A stretch of 64,000 nt of DNA from Nectonema munidae (taxonomy: Eukaryota; Nematomorpha; Nectonematoida; Nectonematidae), in contig JAUIRK010000248.1 of assembly GCA_030549495.1 (NCBI GenBank), positions 1-64,000 of the forward strand, read 5' to 3'. Below, piece by piece: positions 1 through 10,564 of this stretch. Under the pieces are notes generated by a model. It worked only from the letters and a program-made list of their open reading frames with translations, had not been told where the DNA came from and did not search any database. The translations under genes were made by a program, and so were the position numbers. Each line of letters starts with the position of its first letter. The stretch's first letter is position 1.

Positions 1-29
1 GGTAGGTAGGTAGGTAGGTAGGTAGGTAG
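1..29. repeat. (GGTA)n microsatellite, 3' tail of the adjacent LINE
   Basis: About seven GGTA units open the window. Read on the minus strand they are (TACC)n directly after the 3' end of the LINE at 30-3990. A second copy of the same LINE on the plus strand also ends in TACCTACCTACC at about 5495-5507, so this array is best read as the element's 3' tail or its microsatellite target. The array may continue left of the window. Confidence 0.8.
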
Positions 30-3000
30 ATTTCAAAGCACTTTCCAGCGTGAGCTGATATGCTCGCGTAAGCTTGAGAGTTGGTTAAGGAAGATGCAGA
101 TGTTGGTAGAGATAGGTTGTCCTAAAAGTAGAAGAGAAAAGCAGATTAGTTTGTTATAGGGTTATCGACGGTGGTGAGAGTTGTTTCAATGGTGTCAATG
201 AGGGTTGCTAGGGATTTTAGTAGTGTTGGGTGTAACAGAAGATCTGAGAGTGTTGTTGGAGATCTGTTAAGTAAAGAAAGGCAGCGAAATAGAAGATCTT
301 GGCGATGATAAGAGAAGATTTGACATGTGAATATGAGGTGGTATGACGTTTCTATTGTGTCGCATCCGAAACGACAGTATGGATTTTCGCTTACTTTAAT
401 TCGGAAAAGATATGCTTTGCATGGGCAATGGCCTGATAGCCAACGAATGGTTGAACGATGTAGTGTAAATTTTTTGTTTTTGAAAGTTGTGTGAATTGTG
501 CTGATGTGTGGTAAAGAGGAGATTAGTGCATTTTGAGATGAAGATATGGACATCTGCCATTCTTCTAGAGTGGATAAGTGAATGTGTGTTAGAAAGGTTT
601 TGAGCGGTAGGGAGTTGAGAGGAATGTGGGAGGTTAGGTGTAAGTTTGAGGCTAAGTAGTCTACGAGGGAGTTTTCTGTAATGTTTAGATGAGCAGGGCA
701 CCAACATAGGTGTATGTGGAAATGTTTTGTAAGATTGATTAGGGAGGAGGCGAGTTGAAAGGAGGGAAATGGGATGTTGTGTGATAGAGAGAGATCGTGG
801 ATTATGTTTTGTGCATCGGTATAGAAATGGATGGTAGTAAAGTGGGGAAGGAAGTGGTTAATGTTGTTAGTGATCGTAGTGCAGGCGTGTAAAAGGCTAA
901 AGATTTCGCATTCGAGGATTGAGAGTAGAGGATTTAATTGGGATCGATGGGTGTAAAAGGGGCTAGTGGAAGAGCCTTTGAAGAAGGCGTAAGCAAAGGA
1001 GGTACTTAGGGACTTCTTTGAGGCTTCTGTGAAGATGCGTAGGGAGGTTGCTGAAGAAGTAGAGCGAAGGTATGAAATTGATTGTTTTGCAAAAAATTTG
1101 TTTTTGCATATGGATGTTTTGAGAGGGTTTTGTGCAGATGGGTGAGTTAAAAGAGATGGGTGTATCGAGGGATGAACTAGGTAGTTAGCAATATTTGGAG
1201 CGTATTTTGCTAATAGATGTGAGTAGAAAGAATAGGATGGAGTATTGTGGTGGGGTGTGATCGGATGAAATGGGGGAATTAAGTTGTTGTATGTCAAGAT
1301 GAAGCGCTTAATAATAGTTTTTTTAAGTTGAAGTTGTAATGGTAGGGTGTTAGTTAGAATTTCTAGGCATTGTGTGGAAGTAGTACGATATGCGTTGGTG
1401 ATGCAAAGTAGACAGAGACGGTGTATCTTGTTAAGAAAATGTATGGTTGTGGGGTGTTTTAAGGAGATGCCCCAGGAAAGAATTCCGTATTGAATTACTG
1501 GTAGGATTAAGGATATGTATATGTATTTGGTGTGTTTGGGACGGAGGCCCCATTTGTAAGAGATAGCGCTTTTAAGTGAAAAAAGGGTGACTGAGAGTTT
1601 TTGGTATATTTTTTTAAAGTGTATTGAAAATTTTAGGTTGGACTGAAGGTTTAGTCCTAGATATTTGATAGTCTTTGATGCAGTTATAGAAGTAGAGGTA
1701 TTTAAATGAAGGGGTAAATGTTCTATGCGTCTGCGTGTAAAGTGAATGAGGTTTGTTTTGCTGGAGTTAAAGAATATCTTATGTGTGTTTGCTCTTTCTT
1801 GTAGCCTTAGTAGAAATGAAGAGGATTTGGTGAGGTTTTCTTGTTGAGAGTTACTGGTGAAGGTGAATAATATGTCGTCTGAAAAACATTGGGAGAAATC
1901 AGTGTTGGTGTGGATTAGATCGAGAAGCGGGTCTATGAGAACTAGCCAGAGGATATCAGAAAGACATCCTCCTTGGGGAGTCGAGAGGGTTAGCTTATGG
2001 ATGCAAAGGGAAGCGCGATGTCGGAAAATGAGACAGCGGTTTGAAAGGTATGAGCTTATAAATTTGATGATGTAAGGAGGAAATTATTTGTGTGCAAGGT
2101 TAGTGATGATGTCAGGATGCCAGGCTGAGTTGAAAGCGTTGTTTATGTCTAAGAAGATTGTAGAAGCAATTTTCTGAGTAGAAAGAGAAGAGTCAAGGTA
2201 GGTGGTTAGACGCGATAGTGCTGTTTCCGTATTTTTGTTGGGAAGGTATGCAAATTGCGTGTGATGAATGAGGTTACGGGATAGGATGTAGTGGACTAGA
2301 CGTTTGCGAATGATTTTTTCGAAAAGTTTGCCTAGTATGGGTAGTAGAGTGATTGGTCGCCAATTTTGAATGAGGCTTGAATCTTTATTGGGTTTAGGAA
2401 TGAGTATGAGTTTGCCGATTTTCCAAACGTTGGGGAAATGTGAATGAGTAAGGCATGTATTGAAAATAAGGAGTAAGTGTTTGTTTAGAATGTGTATTGA
2501 TTTTTTAATATGTTTGGGTGAGATATGGTCGTAGCTAGATGAGGCATTTGTTTTGAGAGCGTTTACTGCTATGATTAATTCATTTAGTGTGATTGGAGGA
2601 AAAATAGGGTTTTGGATGGAGTGAATGATGTTTTTAAAGTGTTCTCGAATTGTGTGGTGAAAGGGGAGATCAGAAGAGGGAGAGTCGGGGGGAAAGATTG
2701 TCGATAGAAATGGAGGGTTGTAGTGTGTTGTATGATCGGATGAGCAGGGAAGTATTGTTTCGGGGAGAATAGAAGGTTTTTTCTTTTTAGTTAGCCTATT
2801 GATGATGTTCCATGGGTTGTTTGAGTGCTGGCTGGTGAATTTTACCCATGAGTTCTTTTTAGCTTGAAGTATTGCCTGTTTGTATTCTTTTTTAACAGTA
2901 GAATGGATTGAGATGATTAACGGAGTAGGAGATTTTCGTAGGGTTTTGATAATTCGTTTTAGATTGTTTTTTATTGCATTCAACTCGAGTGTCCAGAAAT

Positions 3001-3990
3001 AGGCATGTTTTCTCTTAGGAAATGGGTTGATAGGAGTGGAGGATAAGATGGAATGTGAGACATGATCATTGAGAGATAGTGCTGCTTTATCGATGTAAGT
3101 GGGAGAGGAGAGGGATGTTAATGTAGGGAGTGAGTTGTTGAGAATGTTGAGATATGTAAGCCAGTGAGTGTTCTTTTTTATAATGTTGTTAAAGTTTTTG
3201 ATGGTTGTAGTGTTTATGTGAAGTTGAAATGTTATGAAGGCGTGATCTGAAGCTGATGGGATGTCTGAGATTGACCAATTGGATATTAGATTGAGAGTAT
3301 TTGAAGTGGTTATTGTGAGGTCAATGTGAGAGGTGTATTGTTCGTTGTTACAAGAGCGTTGGTATGTAGGGTTTTTAGATTTGTCAGCGAGATATAGGTT
3401 GTTCGAACATAAGAAATTGATGACTTGTTTTCCTCGTGGGTTTTCTTTGTGGTCCCAGATGTGTGATCGAGCGTTGCAATCAGTTGAGATAATTAAATGA
3501 TATGTAGACGGGAGTGTGGATGTTGCAAGTGTTAGTGATTGGGAGGAATCAGAGGGGATGGCTATTGGGTGTGAGGGAGGAGAGTAAAGAGTTGCGAAAA
3601 GAAGAGGGTGAGGTTTGGTGTGAACAAGAACAAAGTAAAAATTGTTGGAAGAGAATCGTGGTAATGGTGTGTGGTGAACGGTTGATTTTATGTAGATGCA
3701 TGCTGAATAACAGGATAAAGGTGACGTGTGATATAGTAAATAATTTGGTATAATAGAAGAGAGGTTTGGATATGGTTCGTTAATAGATATTACATCAAAA
3801 AAGTTTGAAATTAGAATGTTATATAGGTTTGTCCAAGCGGCATTAGAGTGGTTGAGGTTAATGTGGAGAAAATTTAGCATAGGAATTTGCTTATTAGAAG
3901 GTTATGTTGATTTTGGATGTGTTGTGTGTGTTTAATTTGGAATTCGCAATGTTTGGATGTAGCGTTGTGGTGATTGTGACAATTAAAAAT
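30..3990 (-). mobile_element. I/R1-group non-LTR retrotransposon (LINE), 5'-truncated, nearly intact ORF2
   Basis: Minus-strand LINE with apurinic endonuclease, reverse transcriptase and RNase H domains in that order, followed by a cysteine-rich knuckle, then a (TACC)n tail. The coding strand is strongly depleted in G: the plus strand here is G/T-rich and C-poor, which sets its borders at about 30 and 3990. No ORF1 lies upstream, so the copy is probably 5'-truncated. RNase H plus endonuclease places it in the I/R1 group; the exact clade is not decided. A diverged second copy lies head to head at 4196-5510. Confidence 0.85.
146..3880 (-). pseudogene. LINE ORF2: endonuclease, reverse transcriptase, RNase H; one internal stop
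   Basis: Starting at ATG 3880 (MLNFLHINLNHSN), the frame reads through about 1,240 codons to 146. I checked the minus-strand codons from 2083 to 1298 one by one and found a single in-frame stop, TAA at 2084-2086; both flanks share one frame. The N-terminal third is an endonuclease with N-E (SINEPYPN), STDCNARSHIW and a terminal SDH. The RT includes RPITLLPILGKLFEK, FLDINNAFNSAW, TPQGGCLSDIL and SDD (CFSDDIL) where A/YADD is usual. RNase H carries ECEIFSLLHA, FYTDAQ and CWCPAHLNITENSLVDYLA, followed by a CPC...C..GC...H...C knuckle. The single stop and the good motifs suggest a recent insertion. Read-through or sequencing error at 2084 cannot be excluded. Confidence 0.85.
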
Positions 3991-4195
3991 ATATAGAATT
4001 GATTGTTATTAATTTTAAAAAAAAATAATTAAAAAAACAGTTATATGTGTTTTATGAAAAAAATATTGAAAAAAAGCAGAAAAAAGTTATTAATTAACAA
4101 TTAAGGGAAAAGAAACTTAATATATTCATTTGAATGATAATATATAAAGTAAAATTCCCGAGCTGGGCACAACTTTTTTGAGCTGGGCATAATTT

Positions 4196-5510
4196 AGGCA
4201 CACACCTCAAATTACTACAAATCCTTACTCCAACAATTTTTGTCTCTCTCTTCACAACTGTTTCATCAAATCCATCGCTAAACTTCTAATTACGACCCGC
4301 TCCAACTTTAGCTCAATTTCATTAAGAATATTCCTAGATAGCTCAAAAACCGCAAACAAATATTTCTATGTTTTTGAACTCTTCAAAGGCTCTTCTCCTT
4401 TCTCTTTTTACTCAAAAACGTCTTCCATTGATCCCTCTCTTCCAATATATAGTAGTGAATGCTATGCCCTTCTACATGCTTGCGATTACATAGGCCAAAA
4501 TAGGTTCTCCTTTAGCATTACAACACACTACACTTTTCTACAGACGCACAAAACATCATTAAAGACCTAAGGCTCAAACATAACATCCCATTCCTAACAT
4601 ACCCCCTTGTTTCTAAACTCACCTACTTATCAAATTATTTTGAAATACACCTCTACTGGTGCTAGGCTCACTCAAACATTCTAGAAAACACTTATGTAGA
4701 TAAGCTAGCTAGAAAAGTACCTCCAAATACTCCTTACATCGCGGTTACCTCATTTCCCTTAGAAACCTATACTCCTCTACTTAGATCTAACAATCAATAC
4801 CTTAGACAAGAACTCATCCAATCCTTACCCTCCATTTCTTCCAACATATAAACAATCCTAACCAAATTCTTGACATTTGGTCAAGAATGAAATTCTTCCC
4901 ACCACGACCGCTAATCAGATATCCGGACACTGCCTCTGCAACTCCTATCTCTACCGTATCAAAAAATCACCAATCAATCTATGTAGATTCAACTGCAATC
5001 AAGAAGAAACATCTCATCATCTTCTACTTTCCTGCTGCCACTAGAACCATGTAAGAACTTCATTTCTTTTACTAATCGTCAAAACTCTCAATCGCCTACC
5101 ATTTAATTTCTAGGAACTACTTCATATCCGAACCTCTTCAATGCCCTAAACTCTCTCATTATCTTAATAGAGTCAAACTTGCAATCTCCAAAGCCAGAGA
5201 CTTCTTATACCACATAAACTCACATTAAAAAAATAACTACACTATTTTCTTTTATTTAAGACCTATATTCTTTAACACCCACCTACTACCTTTGCTCAAT
5301 CAATCATCCTTCAACTACCACCTCAAAAATCCAGCTTTCTACACTTCAAACTCCCTCAACAACTAACAAATTTCTCCAAAGTTCCTCATTCCTAATCAAT
5401 TCACAAGCCTAATCAATACAATTCTCTCAAACTTCAACTTTATACATTTTCAAGCATATGGGGAAGTCCGATAGTGCTTAGATATTTCTTATTACCTACC
5501 TACCATATAT
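4196..5510 (+). mobile_element. Second, diverged copy of the same LINE (RNase H and 3' end)
   Basis: The plus strand here is C/A/T-rich and G-poor, like the coding strand of the copy at 30-3990. It encodes the matching RNase H block: LFKGSSPFSFYSKTSS then SSECYALLHACDYI, against FFKGSSTSPFYTHRSQ then LECEIFSLLHACTTI in the first copy. The last 45 bases before the TACCTACCTACC tail also resemble the first copy's 3' end (AGTGCTT followed by AT-rich bases, then TACC). Stops and frameshifts are numerous. The two copies are head to head, separated by about 200 bp of AT-rich DNA. Confidence 0.75.
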
Positions 5511-5519
5511 ATATATATA

Positions 5520-7217
5520 CAGTTGATTGTGTTAGAGGCCACCTGCCTATAACGGTCACCTGCAGATAGTGGCAAAAATAATTTCCCGCTGTGGTCAAAA
5601 ACAGAACCTCAACATTATAAAGCGCAAAGATAAGTGATTAGAAGAATTTGAAAGTAACGTTTCTCTCGATCAGAAGAGGAAAATCAGGAAGGCCGCCAAC
5701 GATGAACTAAACATCGTACTTTACGAGTGGTTTAAGGACACAACAGCACGTATGCTGATAGTTAGTGGAGTGCTTTTGCAAACTGACGGTTAGAGGCATT
5801 TTGGCGACGTTACAATATTGTTTATGGCAAGATGAATGGAGAGAGTGGTGGAGTGGACAGCTGTTACCACTGAGTGGATATCAAAATTACCAGAATTTTG
5901 CGCAAGCTACGAACTCTGCAATATTTACAACATGGATGAGAAGAGTCTCTTTTTTTACAGATTCAGTTGACTCAACACTTCATATGAAAGGTACCAATTT
6001 CTCGGGAGGAAAAAGGTCAAAAGAGCGCATCACTGTCATATTATGGGCAAATGCCGCAGGAGACAATGAACAGTTGATAGTTATTGCGAAGTCAATCAAG
6101 CCACGTTGCTTTGGACGAATCAATAGGAATGACCTCACAGTGGACTATCACGCCAACAAGCCCGCATGGATGAGAAGTAATCTCTTTGAAGTATACATGC
6201 GTAAGCTGGATGCTAAGATGGGTCGACAAAAAAGAAACATTCTCATGATCATGAAAAATCAACTTCATCTAAAGAACATTAAGCTACTCGTTCTGCCCCC
6301 AACACCACTTCCGTCACTCAGCCCATGAATCAGGGCATTATTCAAGCGACCAAACTGAAGTTCAGGAAACGTCAGCTGAAACATTTTATTAGCCAGATGG
6401 AGCAAGATCCTGCCATGACCGCACCAGATCTCATGAAGAAATCCGACGTCTTGTAAGTCATTTATAGGATTAGTAGATCATGGTCCGAAGTAGATCCTAA
6501 AACTATCCGAAAATGTTTCAACAAATGTGGAATCGGACATAAGGACTCTAAGACAGAACATGCTGAAGAAAATTCTGATGAGCTCGAAACTGTCTGCAGA
6601 GAGCGTCTTCAATAACTTGTTGAGGTTGATGCCTGCCTGGCCACGACGAACACTGAGCCAGTTTTGACATTGGAAGGCTATCGTCAAAGAATCGTTAGCC
6701 AAGATATAGTCAAAGACAGCGATGATGAAGTTCAGGAGTCTCACCCACCTGCGAAATCATCTATTTGTAATTTTTCAAAGGCCAGCAAATGTATAGATCT
6801 TCGCACTTTTACTATTAGCAAAGGGTATGGAAATATCTTGCGCAGATGTAAAGACTTGGAGGATGCCATCCTGAATGAGCAGAAGAGTCAGAGGCAGCAA
6901 GCAAAGCAGAAGACAATGTTGGATTATTTGAAGAAGAGGTGAAATTCAAATCAAATTGTTTTCATAAAGTTTGTTAAAAATAAAATTGTAATTAAATTCG
7001 AATAAATTGTTTAAATAATCAATCTCCACAATTTATCTTTTTTTTCTGGCTACGGTTTGCTACAATACATGTAGGATGCATGCACATACATTTTTAAAAG
7101 TTAATACAGTATGTACGGAAATTCAAATTGGTGGTCAAACTGCGTATAGCGGCCATCTGTCTATAGCGGTCGCTTTTTTTGTTTCCCTTGAGTGGTCACT
7201 ATAGACAGGTTTTACTT
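5520..7217 (+). mobile_element. Tigger-like (pogo, Tc1/mariner superfamily) DNA transposon, degenerate
   Basis: A 1.7-kb element flanked by TA at 5518-5519 and 7218-7219, the target duplication expected of this superfamily. The left end starts CAGTTGATTG and contains CCTATAACGGTCACC. The right end, reverse complemented, starts aAGTAAAACCTGTCTATAG and continues with GTGACCACTC, the familiar Tigger terminus. It inserted in the short AT stretch right after the (TACC)n tail of the plus-strand LINE copy, so it is younger than that insertion. The transposase inside is broken (next entry). Confidence 0.88.
5605..6941 (+). pseudogene. Tigger transposase remnant (CENP-B-type HTH plus DDE domain)
   Basis: Several frames of the plus strand together carry a Tigger transposase. 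About 5655-5780 reads SNVSLDQKRKIRKAANDE then LYEWFKDTTARMLIVSG and LLQ, the CENP-B-type helix-turn-helix. At about 5872-5965 is EWISKLPEFCASYELCNIYN then MDEKSLFF, containing the first catalytic aspartate. From about 5965 in another frame come FSGGKRSKERITVILWANA, KSIKPRCFGRINR and LTVDYHANKPAWM, continuing to the remains of the second acidic block (RNILMIMKN, where a catalytic D is expected). At 6664-6941 a tail carries many K and Q residues. Several frameshifts and stops make it inactive. As a plain DNA transposon gene it has no apparent host role. Confidence 0.85.
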
Positions 7218-7219
7218 TA

Positions 7220-8418
7220 AATGTGTTTTGTAATACACAATCATTATAGATTTTTACAGCAATCTCTTAATGCAAGATAAAAAATCTAAAGTTTTTAAAG
7301 CTCTAAGTTTACCGAAGCATTTTCCAAAATATTTAGGGAAGTTTAAAATATTATTTTGAATTCGAATTTATTGATAAAATTTTTTTATAAAAAAACTAAC
7401 TAAACAAAACCTTATATGCTTCTATGAAGAAATATTACATAGTTTCTTGAAAAATACACAAATAATGGAAGTTTTGCTTTTAAACAGTTTTCTATGCTCT
7501 TCTAATTTAATATTCTAACTTCCTGAATTTTTGAGGATATTTTCAAAACTCATATAATAAATTTATAAAAATATGATTTTGGGTCAAACGAATTAAATTG
7601 AATTCTACCACCACTTGAATTTGAAAGATTTTCTTGAGTGTAATATATCACGCTACTTTTTGAAACAAAGTCTTTTGAAGATATAATAAAATCTGATTAG
7701 ACCAAGATGAAACCAAATAAAAAAGAAAGAAGCAAGACAATAACAAAAGAAAGAACATTTGGGAAATCAAATTAAGGTAATGAAAACGATGTAAAGAAAT
7801 CAAAAATTTTCACGAAACAAACCTTCGGTAGCCTTTAAACTTTAGATCAATATTTTGATTGAAGAATTTTATGTTTATTCAGAATTTATGAATAAATTTA
7901 TTATAAAGAAAAACGAGGAATATTTTGGTACAATCTTTGCTCAATCATGTTGAAGTCAAAATATCTTTGCCATACCTGAATATATTTCTTACTTACTTTA
8001 CATAAAAAAACTTGCTCCAAAGTTTCAAAAAATTTTTTTATTTATCCCTCGTTTTTTCAAGTAATCTTCATAAAAATTTGAAAATATCAAAAATTTAATA
8101 GATGGCGTTAAATTGTGGACTGAGAGCAAAAACTAAAACAATGCAACTAATGAAATAAAAAATGAATTTATTTATTCTTAATATATAAACTTTTATAAAT
8201 TTGTTATGAGTAGAAATCAAATTTAAACTTTTCACTGCCCTTTCTTATCTTTCGTGAAGAACTATTGCCGAGGTGGTTGGAATTTCTAAAAAATTTTAAG
8301 TTAATTTTGGCAGAACATTCGTGCTCTTGGAGGAAACAGAGTTTGAGCCATCCAGGACTGATCTCTTCATAGCTTTGGGTGTCATAATCATAAAAGTGTT
8401 TGTGATACTTTGTGAAAT
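7220..8418. other. AT-rich intergenic DNA, no recognised gene
   Basis: Very AT-rich sequence between the Tigger element and the hAT element. All six frames are short and none resembles a known protein. The last 130 bases before the hAT insertion (about 8290-8418) are less AT-rich but not recognisably coding. An 18-base string in it, ACTTTGTGAAATGCTAGT (8408-8425), recurs exactly at 33778-33795. Confidence 0.5.
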
Positions 8419-8426
8419 GCTAGTTC

Positions 8427-9010
8427 CAGGGCCGTTACAAGGAATTGTGGCGCCCCAGGGCAAAGGTCCTAAATGGAGCCACTCACTCCTTGCTCTTTCT
8501 TTTCTCACTCATCCCCACCCCATTCAGGCTTAAAAAGTGATTTGCTCACATTTTTATTAAGCCACATAATTCAGACATATACTGACTGAGTCGAAGACAG
8601 TCTCCATTAGATGTTCGTTTTTCGTATTTTAGCAGCAATAAAATTATCGATGACTTCGTCAAAATCAACACAATCGAGAACTTCTTTCTCAATGCTCATA
8701 AGAGCCAGACTTTGGAGGCGATCTTGCCCCATAGTGCTTCTTAGGTAGGACTTAATTTTGCTTTCTGAATGACCTTTCACAGGATGCAATAGAAGTTCTA
8801 ATTGTCAGCATGATCTTCAGAGCCACTTGTAGATTCGGACAGAGTCCTGAGTGCTAGGACAGGAAACCAAGTAACCCCATAGCGTTTGCTGGTTTTTCCT
8901 TCCGAAGTTTCCTTCCATCTCAAGCTCTGCTGTGTTGATGTCAGTGGCAATGAAATGGCGCCTCGGGCAATTTCCCCCTCCCCACTGCCCTCCCCCTTGA
9001 TACGGCCTTG
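8427..9010 (-). mobile_element. Short hAT element with 8-bp target duplication and transposase C-terminus
   Basis: The ends are inverted repeats: the left end CAGGGCCG...GGCGCCCCAGGGCAA and the right end, reverse complemented, CAAGGCCGTATCAAGG...TTGCCCGAGGCGCC. They are flanked by GCTAGTTC (8419-8426) and GCTAGTTA (9011-9018), an 8-bp duplication with one mismatch, as hAT elements make. Inside, 8607-8790 on the minus strand encodes SESKIKSYLRSTMGQDRL, LALMSIEKEVLDCVDFDEVI and DNF, the C-terminal dimerisation region of hAT transposases. At 584 bp it is an internally deleted derivative. Confidence 0.85.
8607..8790 (-). pseudogene. hAT transposase C-terminal fragment
   Basis: About 60 codons preserving the hAT dimerisation motif (K...YLRSTMGQDRL..LALMSIE). 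The upstream catalytic part is absent, so this is a remnant inside the deletion derivative 8427-9010. Related C-terminal pieces occur at 36025-36150 and, from a different hAT group, at 62600-63800. Confidence 0.8.
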
Positions 9011-9423
9011 GCTAGTTATAAATGCTCTGTTATTGTTTGCATGTAAAATATTCATGTTTGTAAATAGTTTTAATAAGTATTCATTACTTTTCTGTAAAAT
9101 TTTTATGTTTAAAAATCATTGTGTTAAAAATTTTAGGGTTGAAATAGCTTATGTTCTTGCGTTGATGTAAGAAGAAATTCTTGATTCGAACCCTCTCTAT
9201 TCATTCTTATTCAATAAAACTTTCACAATAAAATCAAGCATTAATTACTGTTTAAACTCTTTCAGAACTACACCTCGAAATTCAAAAATTATACCTATAA
9301 GAATTACTCTTGTTTATTCTGCCTCAACATACAATACATACTGTAAATCAAGAAATTTTCGCGATATTTTTATTTTCGCTATATTCGGGAGAAGTTTATG
9401 ATTCGCGAAAAATTTTCATTTTC

Positions 9424-10180
9424 CCTATTAGTGCTGGGGGCGTTTCCTTCACTAAAAAATTAATTGTACAAACTTGGCTGAATCATATCCCTTCAAATTT
9501 TGTGTCATTTCCTAAAATCGCTAGCTGCATCTTTTGATACCATTTTCATGGTAGTTAAATGACCCTTTAATTTCCAAAACTCAATCAAAATGAAGAATTA
9601 AAATTTTTCAGCAAGATTTTGACATTATCTGTATAACCTTATAACATTGGATCCATATTATATGCTACCCTGAAAATTTATAATTATATACAGTTTGGAA
9701 CGCATAACACTTTATATATTTAATTTTTTCAATAATCATGGCTACTTTTTAAAAATGTCAATCAAAATTTTGATTAATCAGAAATATACCTAATAAAATA
9801 TTCCTTCAAATTTTAGATAAAATATATGTTTTTATACTAAATCGGCCATGCTGGTTTCATTTCTGGACTCATTTTTTACATTTAGGATGTAAAAATACCC
9901 ATAAGTGTTAATCAAATTTACGGTTTACTTCTAAAAATTGTCTACAAAAACATTTCTTCAAATTTAACATAAAATATATGTTTTATACTAAATCGTCCAT
10001 GCTGGTTTCTTATCTGGACTCATTTTTTACATTTAGGATGTTAAAATACCTATAAGTGTTAATCAATTTTGCGGTTTACTTCTAAAAATCTTCTCCGAAA
10101 ACATTCATTCTAATTTTACAATGAGATATATGTTTTTATACCAAATCGTTTATGCTAGTTACATTTCTGGGCTCAGTTTT
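9424..10180. repeat. Dispersed repeat family, copy A, with three ~150-bp tandem units
   Basis: Starts CCCTATTAGTGCTGGGGGCG and is colinear with 30391-31750: both contain GCTGCATCTTTTGATACCAT directly followed by TTTCATGGTAGTT, then AT-rich sequence, then tandem units marked by CCATGCTGGTTTC. In this copy the units are spaced 152 and 153 bp (motif at 9845, 9997 and about 10150). It contains no open frame of note and sits inside the TIR element at 9341-11820. Confidence 0.7.
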
Positions 10181-10207
10181 TGCCCAGAACTCCCGTTTGA
10201 TCGAATT

Positions 10208-10564
10208 TCACAATAATCGAATCTGGAAAGTTTTTATACGCGTATCGAGTTCTTCATCCAATATACATGGTTTTCCACGTTTGATACTTTGAATTTCTTG
10301 AATTTCTTCTTCATCAGTTTTCTTTAATAATTCTTTGTACTTTTTGACATATTCTCTAATCGTCGACTCATTAAGAGAATGCTCTAATTTTTTACTAAAA
10401 TGTCCTGCAGCCGCACAGTTTCCATGTAGAGAAGCAAACTTTGCAATTTTGACTTTATTTTCAGCACTTATTTTGTTGTACCTTTTTCTTTTTGACAATA
10501 GAATCAACAGCTGCGTTAGCACTTCGGAAATCAGAAACTTGGGCATTTGAACATTTATCAACAT
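10208..10564 (-). CDS. Helix-turn-helix protein fragment of the surrounding DNA transposon
   Basis: 118 codons. The core RKRYNKISAENKVKIAKFAS, followed by LHGNCAAAGHFSKKL and LNESTIREYVKKYKELL, looks like a homeodomain-like or CENP-B-like helix-turn-helix. A basic linker follows (IKRGKPCILDEELDTRI). This N-terminal layout is common in pogo-type transposases and related transposon proteins. No DDE catalytic domain was recognised downstream on this strand, so the gene is truncated or rearranged. It lies between the inverted repeats at 9341 and 11820. Confidence 0.55.
   Translation of the reverse strand: MLINVQMPKFLISEVLTQLLILLSKRKRYNKISAENKVKIAKFASLHGNCAAAGHFSKKLEHSLNESTIREYVKKYKELLKKTDEEEIQEIQSIKRGKPCILDEELDTRIKTFQIRLL

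Noticed and set aside
9183-9200. GGTTCGAATC-type string (minus strand) that resembles a tRNA B box
   Set aside because: No A box, no cloverleaf stems and no anticodon arm in the flanking bases.
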